DNA of 64,000 bases, taken from Climacium dendroides (lineage: Eukaryota > Streptophyta > Bryopsida > Hypnales > Climaciaceae). The notes under the pieces were generated by a model that did no database searches, was not told the origin of the DNA, and saw only the letters and a program-made list of their open reading frames with translations. Positions 1 through 11,378 of this stretch are shown in pieces; position 1 is the stretch's first letter, and every line of letters begins with the position of its first letter. Location of the stretch: assembly GCA_950106755.1 (NCBI GenBank), contig OX467087.1, positions 23,564,047 through 23,628,046 on the forward strand. The letters are read 5' to 3'. A program made the position numbers and the translations under genes.

Positions 1-238
1 ATAGTTAAGGAAACCCCATTTTAAAAAAGTTCTAAAGTGGTAAACCAATTGCCAAAAATAAATCAACCCACAAGTTCTAAATATTTTAAGTTTTTTAGAT
101 TCATAAGAACGTTCAATTCTCCAATTTTTATTTCTTTTTATAGGCTACATGTGAAGTAGCCTTCTAAATATTCTTAATTTTTAGGATTTATGAGAAGGGA
201 TTGGAGTCAAGGGTTTATGCATGTGACACACAACTGAA

Positions 239-650
239 GGGCAAATAGGTTTTAATGTTGGCGCCAATTTACATTCTATATGAAACAAATGTGTCAAAAG
301 TGAAAACCGATGAAAATTTTCATATATAATGTAAATTATATCATGAAACCGATAAAATTTTGACCATACTCTAAAGAGCCCGAGCTGTTCGATTTTCTAC
401 ATGTACACGTCAAATCAAGCCAAATTTTATATGTGCAAGTTAGAAGTGTTGTGTACTTATCTTCTACGAAAAATGGAACAAGATTGAATAAATCTCATTG
501 TGTATGTTACTTCAATAAATTTCATGATTGCTATATGCTATAAATTAAAAATAGAAGAACAAATTAAACATGGGAGACACTATGGGAGGGCAAATAGTAT
601 TTAATGTGAGTGCCAATTTACATTCTATATGAAATAAATTTGTCAAAAAT
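239..650 (+). repeat. Pair of ~60-bp direct repeats
   Basis: Bases 239-299 and 587-650 are related: both begin with GGGCAAATAG and both contain the stretch GCCAATTTACATTCTATATG followed by a GTCAAAA-type end. They lie about 350 bp apart in the same orientation. They could be the ends or internal repeats of a decayed mobile element, but no longer element could be delimited. Confidence 0.5.
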
Positions 651-735
651 CAAGCATCAATTAAAGTATCAATTATAGTAACAAAGTAATGATCCTTGAA
701 TGATTGGGATCGAAAGACTCTAGACATTTGGCTAT

Positions 736-784
736 GGGTCAAAATTAATTTTAGATTCCATTGAATCTACTTCAATTTTGACCC
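736..784. repeat. Short inverted repeat (hairpin)
   Basis: GGGTCAAAATT at 736 is mirrored by AATTTTGACCC ending at 784, and an inner pair TAGATTC / GAATCTA extends the stem. This is a single AT-rich hairpin in intergenic DNA. It is most simply a MITE remnant; no function can be assigned. Confidence 0.5.
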
Positions 785-831
785 AGAGTCTTTGGGTCAA
801 AATTAGGGGTCATTTAAGGGGCCATTTCTGT

Positions 832-1052
832 AAATTAGGTCCATTGAAGTAGATTTAATGATTAATTAAAAAAAATTCTATGCTTGTTCTAGATTCTAGA
901 AAGAAGAAACATATTATCCTCATATCTCTATTGTAGCCTCCTAGGTATTAATGTCTAACCTAAGGTCTAACTAAAATTAAATAATAAATCCAAGTGCTTT
1001 GTCTTTTGAGGACTAAAAAAATGAAAGCAATAGATGATATTACTCTATCAAG
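832..1052 (+). repeat. Dispersed repeat, copy 1
   Basis: This ~220-bp stretch aligns by eye with 3275-3485. Shared blocks include TTAGGTCCA, AGAAAGAAGA, ACATATTAT and TATTACTCTATCA in the same order and orientation. The copies differ by many substitutions and small indels, so the duplication is old. No coding potential is seen. Confidence 0.5.
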
Positions 1053-3274
1053 AGCATTATGGAAAGATACAACCTTCAGAACAAGTTCTAGATAATTGTT
1101 GCAAATGCAAGTTATTCTTGATAGTATTCAATCAAGTTGCTTTATTTAAATTCAAGAATCCAAAATGTCATGATATTGTTGTATTGAAAAGAGCCAAAGT
1201 CATAAAAGAGATTAAAATTTATATATAAGTGTATCAAAGAAATGGATTGTGCAAATTCTAAATCTTTTTGGACATCATGTTTCCTTTAAAAACATATTTA
1301 ATTTTTGCAAATTATATACGAATATAAAGTTGAACTTCTCCAAAGGATTAATTTAGAAGCCTCTTACTAGATTGTAAAGAAAATAATATGAAAGTCATCA
1401 TCTTAGAATCTAAAAGACTTGTCCACTTTGGTTGGAACTCAAAGGCATTATATTTAATCCTTCTATTTTGTTTTAGACAAAATCCTATTTTTTTTTTATC
1501 TCAAATTAGTAGACCACCACTTATGGTCAATGGATCTTATAGATATTAACAAGCACAGTGACACACTACGTTATAACACTAAACCACTAATTGAGAAATG
1601 AATTTTTTTTAAATCAAGGAAATATTGAAGGACAAATATAACATAAGAAAATCAAATGAATTTCAATTTTTCTAAAGAATTATTTATCTTCCTAAATTGG
1701 AATCAAATCTATTTGTACAACCAAACTCTTAGTACAAGTATGTACATTTTGGAAATTCATTAGTGAGTAGATCAAAAAGTGTTTCTAAAACATTAAAAGT
1801 AGTTTTGAATGCGGTGTACTTTCAAGACCTTATTAGTAAAAGTTATAGATTTTTTACACATGCATACAAAAATAAACTAGGCCTTCTAAACATTTTGAAG
1901 ATGCTAAACTTATCATAGTTTTATGCTTCATTGCCTTAATCAAACAATAAACTTAAAACAAAGTCATGATTTTGCTGTGGTTCAAAGAGCTAAAAATCCA
2001 AAATTATTTAACCTCTATTAAAATTTACACATAACTATAAAAAACAATTGCTTCCATGTAGTTCTAAATCTTGTATGCATTTTGTTTGGGTAAAAATTAT
2101 ATTCAATTGGTACCACCCATGTATTCATCTAAAACCAAATTAAATAATACATCTTACAAACCAAATCAATGAAAGCAATGGTTGGCATAATATAATCACA
2201 CCTATGGAGAGAAATGATCCCACAAGTTCTTATGGTTGTAAATACACATGATTGTTGATAATATTATACAATATTGCCTTATTTGAATCATAAATTCAAA
2301 ATAAAAATCAAGTATATGGGTTGAATTAGGCCCACAATTTCTAAATGTTTCAACTTTGTGGAATCTATAATAATTTAAAGCCCGTGCTATTGTTTGAGTA
2401 ATTAAAAATACAAATAGAAGATAAAGTCATGATTATACTATATTTTATACTAAACCAAGTCATAAAAACCACCAAATTTCCAGGTAAGGGCCCATAAAAA
2501 ACACAATGTGCAAGTTCTAAATTTCAGAGTTGTCTTAAACACATGAAATTATGGATCAAATATGCTTGTTGTACAAATTTAAAGCGTAAACAAAAGTGTG
2601 TATTTTTGAATAAAACTTCAACCATGCATAACTTTTGCACGGTGTAATAAAATAGAACGTGCCTTATGTTTTCAAAAATGGTGCACACATCTAAGAGTAT
2701 CACAAAGCACAAAGCTGAAAAAAAGTGAATGTGCAAAAAGTGACTTTTTCCAATCCAGGGAAGGATTGGGAAGTATCGATTTTGACATACCTCCACCTAG
2801 ATAACTTCAAATTTCCTAAACCCTTTTTCATGCTTGGTCCGTTTTAGACCTATGTGAGCATTTTGAAGAGCTTGAAAGTGACACTTTGACATGGGTGATG
2901 ATGCAAAGATCAATAAAATTTAATTTGAGACACGAGTAAATGATAGAAGTGTTCATTCATTGTACTTTGAGTAATTGAATGGACAAAAGTCATAGAATTT
3001 GGAGTTCATGATAGGGAAAGAACCCGTCGACAAGTTGTAAATTTTTGAAATAGTTAGAATTTATGAGGACCTTGAAATTTTTTAATCTTTTTTTCTATAA
3101 TTTCAAAGATGAGCCAAAAATAAAATATTCGTTCACTGTACCTTAAGAAACTAAATTGACAAAGTCATAGTATTGAAGTTAAATGTTTTCATGAACTTAA
3201 ACTATTCAAATTATTTTCAACATGTTCGATTTTTTTTTAGCCATGTCAGAGTACAAAATTTGTAGTTCTTGTAA

Positions 3275-3485
3275 GTTAGGTCCAATGAAGTACATAGAAT
3301 GATTGATTATATTTCTCTTTGCCTATTGTAGACTATAGAAAGAAGAGACATATTATTCTCAAATCACAATTGGAGCCTCTTATGTATTAATATCATCTAA
3401 AATTAAATATTAAATCCTAGTGCTTTGGACTTTGTGGACTAAATAAATAAATACAATAGATGGTATTACTCTATCACAAGTATTA
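3275..3485 (+). repeat. Dispersed repeat, copy 2
   Basis: Second copy of the repeat at 832-1052, in direct orientation, with the same ordered blocks around TTAGGTCCA, AGAAAGAAGA and TATTACTCTATCA. It is diverged and non-coding. Confidence 0.5.
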
Positions 3486-4193
3486 AAGAAGAAATGTCAT
3501 GATGGGATCTAAATATTTGTTGTTAATGCACGTGATTCTTAGTAGTGAAGTTAAAGGGTCTAAATTTTAAAACCAAACCAAAAGAGTGTAAGAGTTACAA
3601 TACAAGGCAAGCATTGTGCAAGAGTACAAAATGTGAATTTTTTTCTTGCATAGTAGTACATGATGATCTCTAAGGTTGTAATTATCTTGTGAAGTCTAAA
3701 CCAAATCGAAAGAGAGCAAGAGGAGATTGAGAGTCTCACGCTAGCACACTAGATCCCACTAATTAACTTGAATAGTCATGAGTTGTAGATACTACATTGA
3801 TTATAGTGGAAAATGTGATCCCAATAACCACTTCATAACCATCTAATCGCTTGAAAATTTATGACTTCCATATACTCTACAAATAATGTTGATTCATTCT
3901 TCAACTAACCATATCAGTCAATGTTACAGAACTTGTCATTGACTCCATTGATTTATTCTACAAATGACCAGTTTGAGTCATAGAATGTGTAATCAATTGC
4001 TTTAAGAAAAAAAGTTGCATAGGTCTCTTTTGTCTCTAAATCCACAACCACCTTTAGAAAATTACAGAGAGTATGATTATTGTTCCCCATAGTCTTTGTG
4101 GTGTAAACTCGTTGTTGAATGACACTTACGAGAGATATATTGTTCCAATGACAAAAAGCTTTCAAGCTGGTGAAATATAGAATGGTGTCCTAT

Positions 4194-4408
4194 CACTACA
4201 AGAGAAACGTGTCCTAAATGACAAAAATCAGCCCCTCCTAAATGACAGAAATTTGACAAGTTTCTATCAATTAGGACAAAAAACTGTCCGAATTGACAGA
4301 AAATTGTCCAAATTGACAAAAAACTGTCAATTTTCAGTCAATTAGGAGGGGCTGATTTCTGTCATTTAGGACCAATTTCTGTCATTTCGGACATGTTTTC
4401 TTGTAGTG
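4194..4408. mobile_element. Non-autonomous CACTA-like MITE, 215 bp (copy 1)
   Basis: The element starts CACTACAAGAGAAACGTGTC and ends with the matching inverted terminus TTTTCTTGTAGTG. It is flanked by the 3-bp direct repeat TAT on both sides (4191-4193 and 4409-4411). CACTAC/GTAGTG ends and a 3-bp target duplication are the hallmarks of the CACTA (En/Spm) superfamily. The interior is a series of short inverted and direct motifs (TGACAGAAAT, AATTGACA, TCCTAAATGAC), so the whole element folds back on itself. It encodes no protein and would need transposase in trans. Sister copies lie at 7294 and 7790. Confidence 0.85.
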
Positions 4409-5524
4409 TATGGAAGTTTTTCTGCCACTTCATTAACTTGATCTAAAGGTAACTTGTATTCCTTTGTTGTAAGCTCGCTTACGTAATTCTTTTTAGTAAA
4501 AGTCATCACCCAGGCACATCATATTTTTGCCCAGGTAGACCACGCATCATCTACTTATGTACCAGATGATATTCTGGTAGGACAATGTTGTCAAGTCACC
4601 CTCAAAGGGTCCAAAATTCACAAAATTTGCCCCAACTATCTCTATAAAAAAATTGTCATCATAAAAGGATGTCAAACACATTTGTAGAGTCTCTAGAACA
4701 TCCGACACTACCAACAACTTGGGATTGAAACCCTTGAAATCCTTCCAATACATGAAGTACTCTTGCTAGAAAGTAGCATCTTGAATACCTAAGGGCTTGC
4801 CATCAAACTCAGATTCTAATTTCTTCACCCATGACTTTAAAGGCTTAGTCTCAAAGCCATGGGCCTTCATTGCCACCAACATTGTACCTTCTTTCAAAGG
4901 CTATTCTAGTTGCATCTTCGTGACTAATCATGAGACTTTTCGGACTTGAGTTGAAATATCACCTTGTATTAATAGCCCTACCATGAGCAATTTTACAAGG
5001 AATCATCAAAAGAGTAGACAATTGTATCTATGGTACTCAATATACTCTTAGAACCTAGCTTCATATAAAAAACAACAAAACCAAACCTTAGGTAAAAAAA
5101 AGAAACAAAAGAGAGCAACTTCATGTCACGGTGTGAGTCATAGCGCAAGAAATTAAACAAAAGACTCTTAAAGAACGAAAATACAAATCTAAAATTAAGT
5201 TGGCACGTCAACTCACGTTGTAGCATGTTGTTGTGTCTCCCATCCCTTGGCACTTCCTACCACCGGAAACATTGAAGCGCGGCGGATTTTTGAAATGATA
5301 TTATGAAATAAGCTCAGAAGGCACGCTATAAGCTCTAGGAACCACAAAGAAGACAATTGTAGGAATTATAAATACGAGGAATGCAAATGAATCACAAAGA
5401 AAAATGCAAGAATCATTATAGAAACAATGCACTACAAGGGGAATTGTGTCCAAATTGACAGAAAATGACAGAATTTCGTCAATTCCTCTATCAATTAGGA
5501 GGGGCTGATTCCATTCAATTTGGA

Positions 5525-5652
5525 CACTCCATTGACAAGATTCTGTCAATCACCCGGACATAATTTGGTTGCAAAATCAATACTTTGTCACTCCATTGAC
5601 AAGATTCTGTCAATCACCCGGACATAATTTGGTTGCAAAATCAATACTTTGT
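5525..5652 (+). repeat. 64-bp tandem duplication
   Basis: Two adjacent copies of a 64-bp unit beginning CACTCCATTGACAAGATTCT start at 5525 and 5589, and a third partial copy starts at 5653. The two full copies look identical, so the duplication is recent. Confidence 0.8.
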
Positions 5653-5900
5653 CACTCCATTGACAAAATTTTATTTAGTGACTGAAATACTTTTAGATCA
5701 AATCATTTTACATGAATAAAAAAATTAATTTTTTTTATCATCTTTCAAGAATACTTACCAAAACAAAATAAAATCCCGGAGATAATTTATTTACTAAATT
5801 ACTTCACTCCATGAACCATTTGTATTCAGTGTTGAGAATGGGGAAGAGAAGCTCCTTATATACACACATATGGAGGTAGGAGGTCAACCAATCTATATCG

Positions 5901-6786
5901 GATATATGAATTGTTGAAGTTGTGAGGGCTCGAAGTGAAGTTAGAAACCCGAAATTTTGTATTAAAAATACAATTTCAGACCTCATTTAAGCATAGTAAA
6001 GTGTCTTTTTTTAAGAAACTTTAAACTAAAACTAGTTAGAATATACATTGAAGTTTCAATTACAAAACTCCTTTTGACATTTCAAGTTTTCAATAAAAAG
6101 TTATGGACCGATTTCAAAGAGCATTTTGAAAACATATAATAAGAACAATTTCAAACACCTCTTTGAAATTCCATAACTTTTGATTTAAAATTCAAAATGT
6201 CAAAATTATTTTTGTATAAAAAACTTTAGTTCATTGTCTAACTAATATTAGTTAAATGTTTTATGAAGAAACACATTATACTATGCTTAAATGAGGTCTG
6301 AACTCCTATATTTAACACAGAATTTCGGGTTTCTGACTGAAAATACTAAGTTAGAAACCCGAAATTCTGTGTTAAATATAGGAGTTCAGACCTCATTTAA
6401 GCATAGTATAATGTGTTTCTTCATAAAACATTTAACTAATATTAGTTAGACAATGAACTAAAGTTTTTTATACAAAAATAATTTTGACATTTTGAATTTT
6501 AAATCAAAAGTTATGGAATTTCAAAGAGGTGTTTGAAATTGTTCTTATTATATGTTTTCAAAATGCTCTTTGAAATCGGTCCATAACTTTTTATTGAAAA
6601 CTTGAAATGTCAAAAGGAGTTTTGTAATTGAAACTTCAATGTATATTCTAACTAGTTTTAGTTTAAAGTTTCTTAAAAAAAGACACTTTACTATGCTTAA
6701 ATGAGGTCTGAAATTGTATTTTTAATACAAAATTTCGGGTTTCTAACTTCACTTCGAGCCCTCACAACTTCAACAATTCATATATC
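5901..6786. repeat. Near-perfect 0.89-kb palindrome of two fold-back MITEs
   Basis: Bases 5901-6335 are the reverse complement of about 6353-6786, with a 17-bp loop at 6336-6352. Read side by side, the ~434-bp arms show no clear mismatch. Each arm is itself an imperfect inverted repeat. It starts GTTAGAAACCCGAAATTTTG near 5940 and ends AATTTCGGGTTTCT at 6335, and CAGACCTCATTTAAGCATAG recurs inverted near each end. The structure is therefore a ~395-bp fold-back MITE duplicated head to head. Outside the perfect arms, weaker mirrored similarity continues to about 5845 and 6840 (a CTCC...TATATA-type block). A transcript would form a very long hairpin. Confidence 0.9.
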
Positions 6787-7095
6787 CCACATTGTTTGGT
6801 CGATTTCCTACTACTCCAAATATATAAAGGGAGCTCAGATGAATTGATATGTGAATTGAAGGTGTTGGTTGTGAGTCGTTAAAGGTTGCAAAGAAGTACA
6901 TTTTCTCTTAGTGTCAGTAAAATATATTTTCATCATTTTGAATATAAAGTAAATTATATGTAAAATCTTGCTGTGTTTGTAAAAGACTTTCACTATGTTT
7001 GTCAAAATTGATTGAAAAATTGACAAGATATTGACAAAAAAATCGACAAAAAGTTCTGGTTGTCATTTGGGACATTAGGCTGTCATTTTGGACAT

Positions 7096-7271
7096 TTCTC
7101 TGTCAAAATTTTTGTAGATTAGGGCTCATTTCCCTTGTAGTGCGTCCAATTTCATGGTTTTAGGACTCTTTTGGATTGTGCACTTCTCTGTCAAAAATTT
7201 TGTAGATTAGGGCCCATTTCCCTTGTAGTGCGTCCAATCCCATGGTTTTAGGACTTTTTTGGATTGAAAAA
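7096..7271 (+). repeat. 88-bp tandem duplication carrying a CACTA-like terminus
   Basis: Two adjacent ~88-bp units start at 7096 and 7184 with TTCTCTGTCAAAA. Both contain CATTTCCCTTGTAGTGCGTC and CATGGTTTTAGGACT, and they differ at a few positions. Each carries one right-hand CACTA-like end (TTGTAGTG). Confidence 0.75.
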
Positions 7272-7293
7272 AACAATCCAGTTGTAGACTAAA

Positions 7294-7507
7294 CACTACA
7301 AGAGAAACACGTCCGAAATGACAGAAATCAGCTAGTCCTAATCTATAGAAATTTGACGAATTTCAGTCCGAAATGACAAAAACTGTCCGAATCTACAGAA
7401 AATTGCCTAAATTGACAAAAAACTGTCAATTTTCTGTAGATTAGGACTAGCTGATTTTTGTCATTTCGGACCAGTTTTTGTCATTTCGGACTGCTTTTCT
7501 TGTAGTG
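7294..7507. mobile_element. Non-autonomous CACTA-like MITE, 214 bp (copy 2)
   Basis: The element starts CACTACAAGAGAAACACGTC and ends CTTTTCTTGTAGTG. It is flanked by AAA on both sides (7291-7293 and 7508-7510), a 3-bp target duplication. The interior follows the same plan as 4194-4408, but the motif AGCCCCTCCTAAA is replaced by AGCTAGTCCTAATCTA, so it belongs to a sister subfamily. No protein is encoded. Confidence 0.85.
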
Positions 7508-7789
7508 AAAAGTCATGAAATATATCATTTTCTTTAAAAACCTCGACAACAAAATCTTTTCCAAAGCCCTCAAATACCAAATCCGTACTTGTTGGAACTA
7601 GAATATTTATCAAATTAGTAGGAAAGGGTAATCTCTATATTATCTATGCAACTCCAGTATGTGAAAACAACAATACTATATCGAGTATTCTAATACAATA
7701 TCAAGAATTTGGAGACGTATTTAAAAAGAAGAATGCCGACATTGTGCTGGAACATTGACCATACGATTGTGCCATTGATCTTGAAGATG

Positions 7790-8004
7790 CACTACAAGAG
7801 AAGTGTGTCCTAAATGACAGAAATCAGCCCCTCCTAAATGACAAAAATTTGACAAGTTTCTGTCAATTAGGACAAAAAACTGTCCGAATTGACAAAAAAT
7901 TGTCCAAATTGACAAAAAACTGTCAATTTTTAGTCAATTAGGAGGGGCTGATTTCTGTCATTTAGGACCAATTTCTGTCATTTCGGACATGTTTTCTTGT
8001 AGTG
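7790..8004. mobile_element. Non-autonomous CACTA-like MITE, 215 bp (copy 3)
   Basis: The termini CACTACAAGAGAAGTGTGTC and TTTTCTTGTAGTG enclose an interior nearly identical to 4194-4408. The flanks are ATG at 7787-7789 and ATG at 8005-8007, again a 3-bp target duplication. It is non-coding. Confidence 0.85.
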
Positions 8005-9224
8005 ATGAAGCTCAACCATCATTTGGTTCAATCTACAATTTGTTGTAGAATGAACTTTTGGCATTGCGAGAATACATTGACAAAAATCTTGCAAAGATGA
8101 CATCAAGATATTTGCAAATGAAAGCAAAACAGAATGCAATTGGTTTGAGAACTTCCCAAACAAATGGTTTCAAAATTTTCAAAATCAATACAAATACACT
8201 ACGAATTTTCAAAGTTGAGGTATAAAAAATCTTGACTATTAACATTGGACTACCTTCAATCAAACATTCTTGAAATACAAAAATGTAGAACCTAGCATTA
8301 ATCTCTAAAGCCCCGAGGGTGTTTTCTGTCAAAAACCATTGAAAACTACCACTTCTGTTGCATTCACCTAAGAAAACCAAAAAAATATGTTTTTTCAAAA
8401 TACAACTGTAGGATCTTGTACTTAACTTGTTTGAGAATATGTGGTAAAATTTTCATCAAATTTGATTGCATAGATTGCAAGATATTTGCATCTAAAGTGA
8501 AGAAAACAAGTTTTTTTGCAACTTGCTTGACTAGATTTTTTGGCTTTGAATCTTTTTAATTGAAAATTTTTGCACGGTTAATTTTGATTTTCTAAATTTT
8601 TATGTTGAATAGTTGAGTTGAGAATCTAAAGAAAAAAAATTCCACAAAAAAGCACTTAATTTTCACTCATTAAAAAATTGTTAAGTAGAAATAGGTTAGA
8701 AATTGAAGGAAAAACTAAATCATTAATAACTTTAAGATGGAATTGACATATGATAATCCCAACGGTGAAATTGTTTTAGAAAACAAACCTAACCTTGTCT
8801 AAATTTTTCTTTTGAAAAATTGTAAAAAATTGCATTCACAAATGAATCCTATAAGTTATTTTTTCAAGAAGATGTTTAAATTGCCCAAAAAACTAAGATT
8901 GTCCATAACTTTCTCATAACTAGTCCAAATGAAATGAATCAAAGCTTCAAATGTAGACAAAAATATAAGATTTTAGAAAAAAATATTTTGACTTTTTCTG
9001 ATTTTTTTGTGCTGCCCATTGACTTTTGTTTTTGGCTTATTGTACCATAACTTTTTCTTGTAGGCACCGATTGAAACAAAAATTATATATTTACAAAGTT
9101 CTTGGCAAACTCCACAACCTCAAAAAATTTCAAAAACATTCACCACAAATTGAAACATTAGGAATCTACCCAAACTCAAATTGATACCTTTACTTTATTG
9201 TAGTCACAAAAGCTACTTCGAGAA
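8005..9224. other. AT-rich intergenic region, nothing recognised
   Basis: Only short open frames occur here, without domain motifs. I recognise no repeat, RNA gene or regulatory element. Confidence 0.5.
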
Positions 9225-9400
9225 CTCACTCCCCCTCCTATCCTTCCTCTAGCTATTTTAGTGAAGTGAAGTAAAACAACCAATGAATAATAATTAGGAA
9301 TTACTTCAAGAACTCACTTCCCTTCAAGAACTCATCCCCCTATAGCTATTTTAGTGAAGTAAGGTAAAACAACCAATCAAGGTAAAACAACCAATCAATA
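9225..9400 (+). repeat. ~105-bp imperfect tandem duplication
   Basis: The block AGCTATTTTAGTGAAGT followed by AAAACAACCAAT occurs near 9250 and again near 9345, with ACTTCAAGAACTCAC between copies. The short unit AGGTAAAACAACCAATCA is further duplicated at about 9362-9398. It is non-coding. Confidence 0.6.
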
Positions 9401-9403
9401 ATG

Positions 9404-9735
9404 ATTAGGAGTTTAACCTCATGCCATTGCTATAAATTTTTATTTTTATTCTACATAGAGATAAATATGAAAAAAAATTAAAAGAATTAAAATTATATTT
9501 TTTCAACAAAGCTTGAATTTATTATGAAATCTTGAAGTGTGCTAGCCAAAAGAGTCTAAAAACTACCTATAAACCAACAAAAACAAACTCATCTAAATCA
9601 ATCACAAAATTTTCTAATGTGAAAGCTTTAAAAAGTCACTTTCTACAATGAATTGACTCAAAAGCTCAGAGTTCCTAATAAGATCACTAACCACTAAATC
9701 ACCATAAACATTGATTGTGGCCCAAGTCTCATTTA
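9404..9735 (+). repeat. Dispersed repeat family A, uninterrupted (empty-site) copy
   Basis: This stretch aligns in order with 29271-29413 and then 30160-30360. Shared blocks are ATTAGGAG, CCTCATGCCATT, AACAAAG, CCAAAAGAGT, ACCAACAAAA, AAAAAGTCA, TACAATGAATT and AGTTCCTAAT. At about 9555 this copy runs straight through where the other copy carries a ~0.75-kb element (29414-30159). It therefore represents the state before insertion. Confidence 0.65.
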
Positions 9736-9782
9736 TTGAAAAAACCGCATCTTGGGGTCGTTCCCAACATGGATCTTTTGAC

Positions 9783-10233
9783 TTTAACCCCTAAATGACA
9801 GACCTATTACCGCTGATTTTAAGCCTCATTGTCATCACTCAATTTGTTGCCATTTTGCAACAAGATATGTATGAAAAAATTTTAATTTATTTTTCATAGA
9901 TGAAACAACACTCCTTCTTTGTTTCACCAAAACTTTAGATTTTTTTGTAAATAATTGATTTTTTTGTGAATTTTTGAAAATATAATGAAGAAAAATCATA
10001 TCAAATAGAAAATTATTTCAAAAAATCTGAAAATTTCACCATGTGTGCATATTATAGTGATGAACAACATGGTGTAAACTCATTTTCCATGTCATTCTAT
10101 AATTAGAACGTAGTAGACATTGAAAATACATCCAAAGTTCAAACTGCAATAAAAAATTGATTATTAGGAATTTTTTCAAAATTCAAAATGGAGTAGAAAC
10201 TAGAGTGAATGAAATGATCATCGGTGAACCACA
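9783..10233 (+). mobile_element. TTTAACCC element, truncated copy 1
   Basis: The copy starts TTTAACCCCTAAATGACAGA and follows 46362 onward closely (GCAACAAGATATGTATGAAAA, then GGAGTAGAAACTAGAGTGAA). It loses similarity after about 10230, so the 3' portion and right end are missing. No transposase reading frame is present. Confidence 0.7.
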
Positions 10234-11378
10234 CATCATTCAAAAACGCTCACCTTCAACTAAAGACCTCTGAATCCATACAGGAATTCCAAGTACACCA
10301 CAAGAACCAAAAAATAAATAATAAATAGTGACAAATCAGAATTACTGACTACATTAAGATCCTAAACACCAGTATTTACACGGAAACGCCCACAAACACA
10401 AACGAACACGTTCGTCAGGCTCATGATGTAACAAAACACTTCGCCATCATGTTGGACTGCTCTAACCAAGCCAACGGTTTTACAGTCATACACTCGAACC
10501 TAATCAAGCAGTTCAATGTCCACGCGGGAGGCTTGTGTTGAGAGATCACACACAAGCACCGCCTCTCACCGTGGCACGAGAAAATTGATCAATGAAATGT
10601 AAATGTATAGTAACGATCTGCTGCACCTCTCTACACCTCCAACATTCTTCCCACCACCTGTCGTTCATCTCTCTGCCAATCAAACACTAAGCTTCTGGAC
10701 TCCTACAGTACCTATCCAGAAATCCCTGTCCAATACATGCCCTCCCATTTCAGGAAAAACACATCTCCCGTACTAGCCAAATCTCCACAACTCTTGATTC
10801 ACAATTGAACCACCCTTCAACTTGACAACACCAAAATGCACATCCACATAGAGTCTCATCCTAAGGCTATCTCTTTACACCAAACAATAAAAGCAGATGC
10901 CCTGCTCAAAACAAACACCTACTCATCTTACAATCCTAACTGATTTCCAACCCGCCAACCCACCCCTACAAAGAAGACGAGCAGAAAACAAAGAAAAAAA
11001 TGTTCGAAGAAGAAAGATACAACTCGGATATTACCGCATACTGAATCTGCACGTCTCCTAGCACAGACGTTCTCTGCTCCTGCTTTGGTCCCCCTCAGTC
11101 TCAATAAATCCCAATCCTATCCTCCCCATCCTTGCCCAGTCCCACATCCGACATTGCCAATGCGTGCGCATGATTCACGATCGGCCGCAACCCTGGCACT
11201 TGTACTCATTTGCAACTGGAACCAAGGGAACATCCTCGTCTGGATGAGTCAGGAGGCGGACTGCCCCGCTTCTCAAAAGGAGCAGGAGAGAGGAAATCCA
11301 GAGACGGTCGGGGCCAACATCAGCCTGTCTCTCGCTCTTCACAATCATACATCTCACGCTAGAGAACAGGCAATCACA
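10234..11378. other. 3' flank of the first PP2A B' gene
   Basis: Base composition rises from AT-rich to near balanced between about 10.4 and 11.4 kb, which suits a 3' untranslated region of the minus-strand gene that ends at 11379. No clear polyadenylation site could be fixed, and no other coding sequence is seen. Confidence 0.4.

Larger units (their letters stand above)
1..4193. other. AT-rich intergenic region, no gene recognised
   Basis: Reading both strands I find only short open frames with no recognisable domain and no splice-linked coding pattern. The stretch is strongly AT-rich and contains dispersed repeat remnants that are listed separately (239-650, 736-784, 832-1052 and 3275-3485). 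I see no RNA gene. Confidence 0.6.
5430..7142. mobile_element. Possible larger or composite CACTA-like element
   Basis: A left end CACTACAAGGGGAA at 5430 and a right end TTCCCTTGTAGTG closing at 7142 are inverted relatives of the small elements nearby. The same TTGACAGAAAATGACAG-type subterminal motifs follow the left end. No matching 3-bp flanks are seen (ATG on the left, CGT on the right), and the right end is itself tandemly duplicated (second terminus near 7222). The unit may be rearranged, or the two ends may be unrelated. The large palindrome at 5901-6786 lies inside it. Confidence 0.35.
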
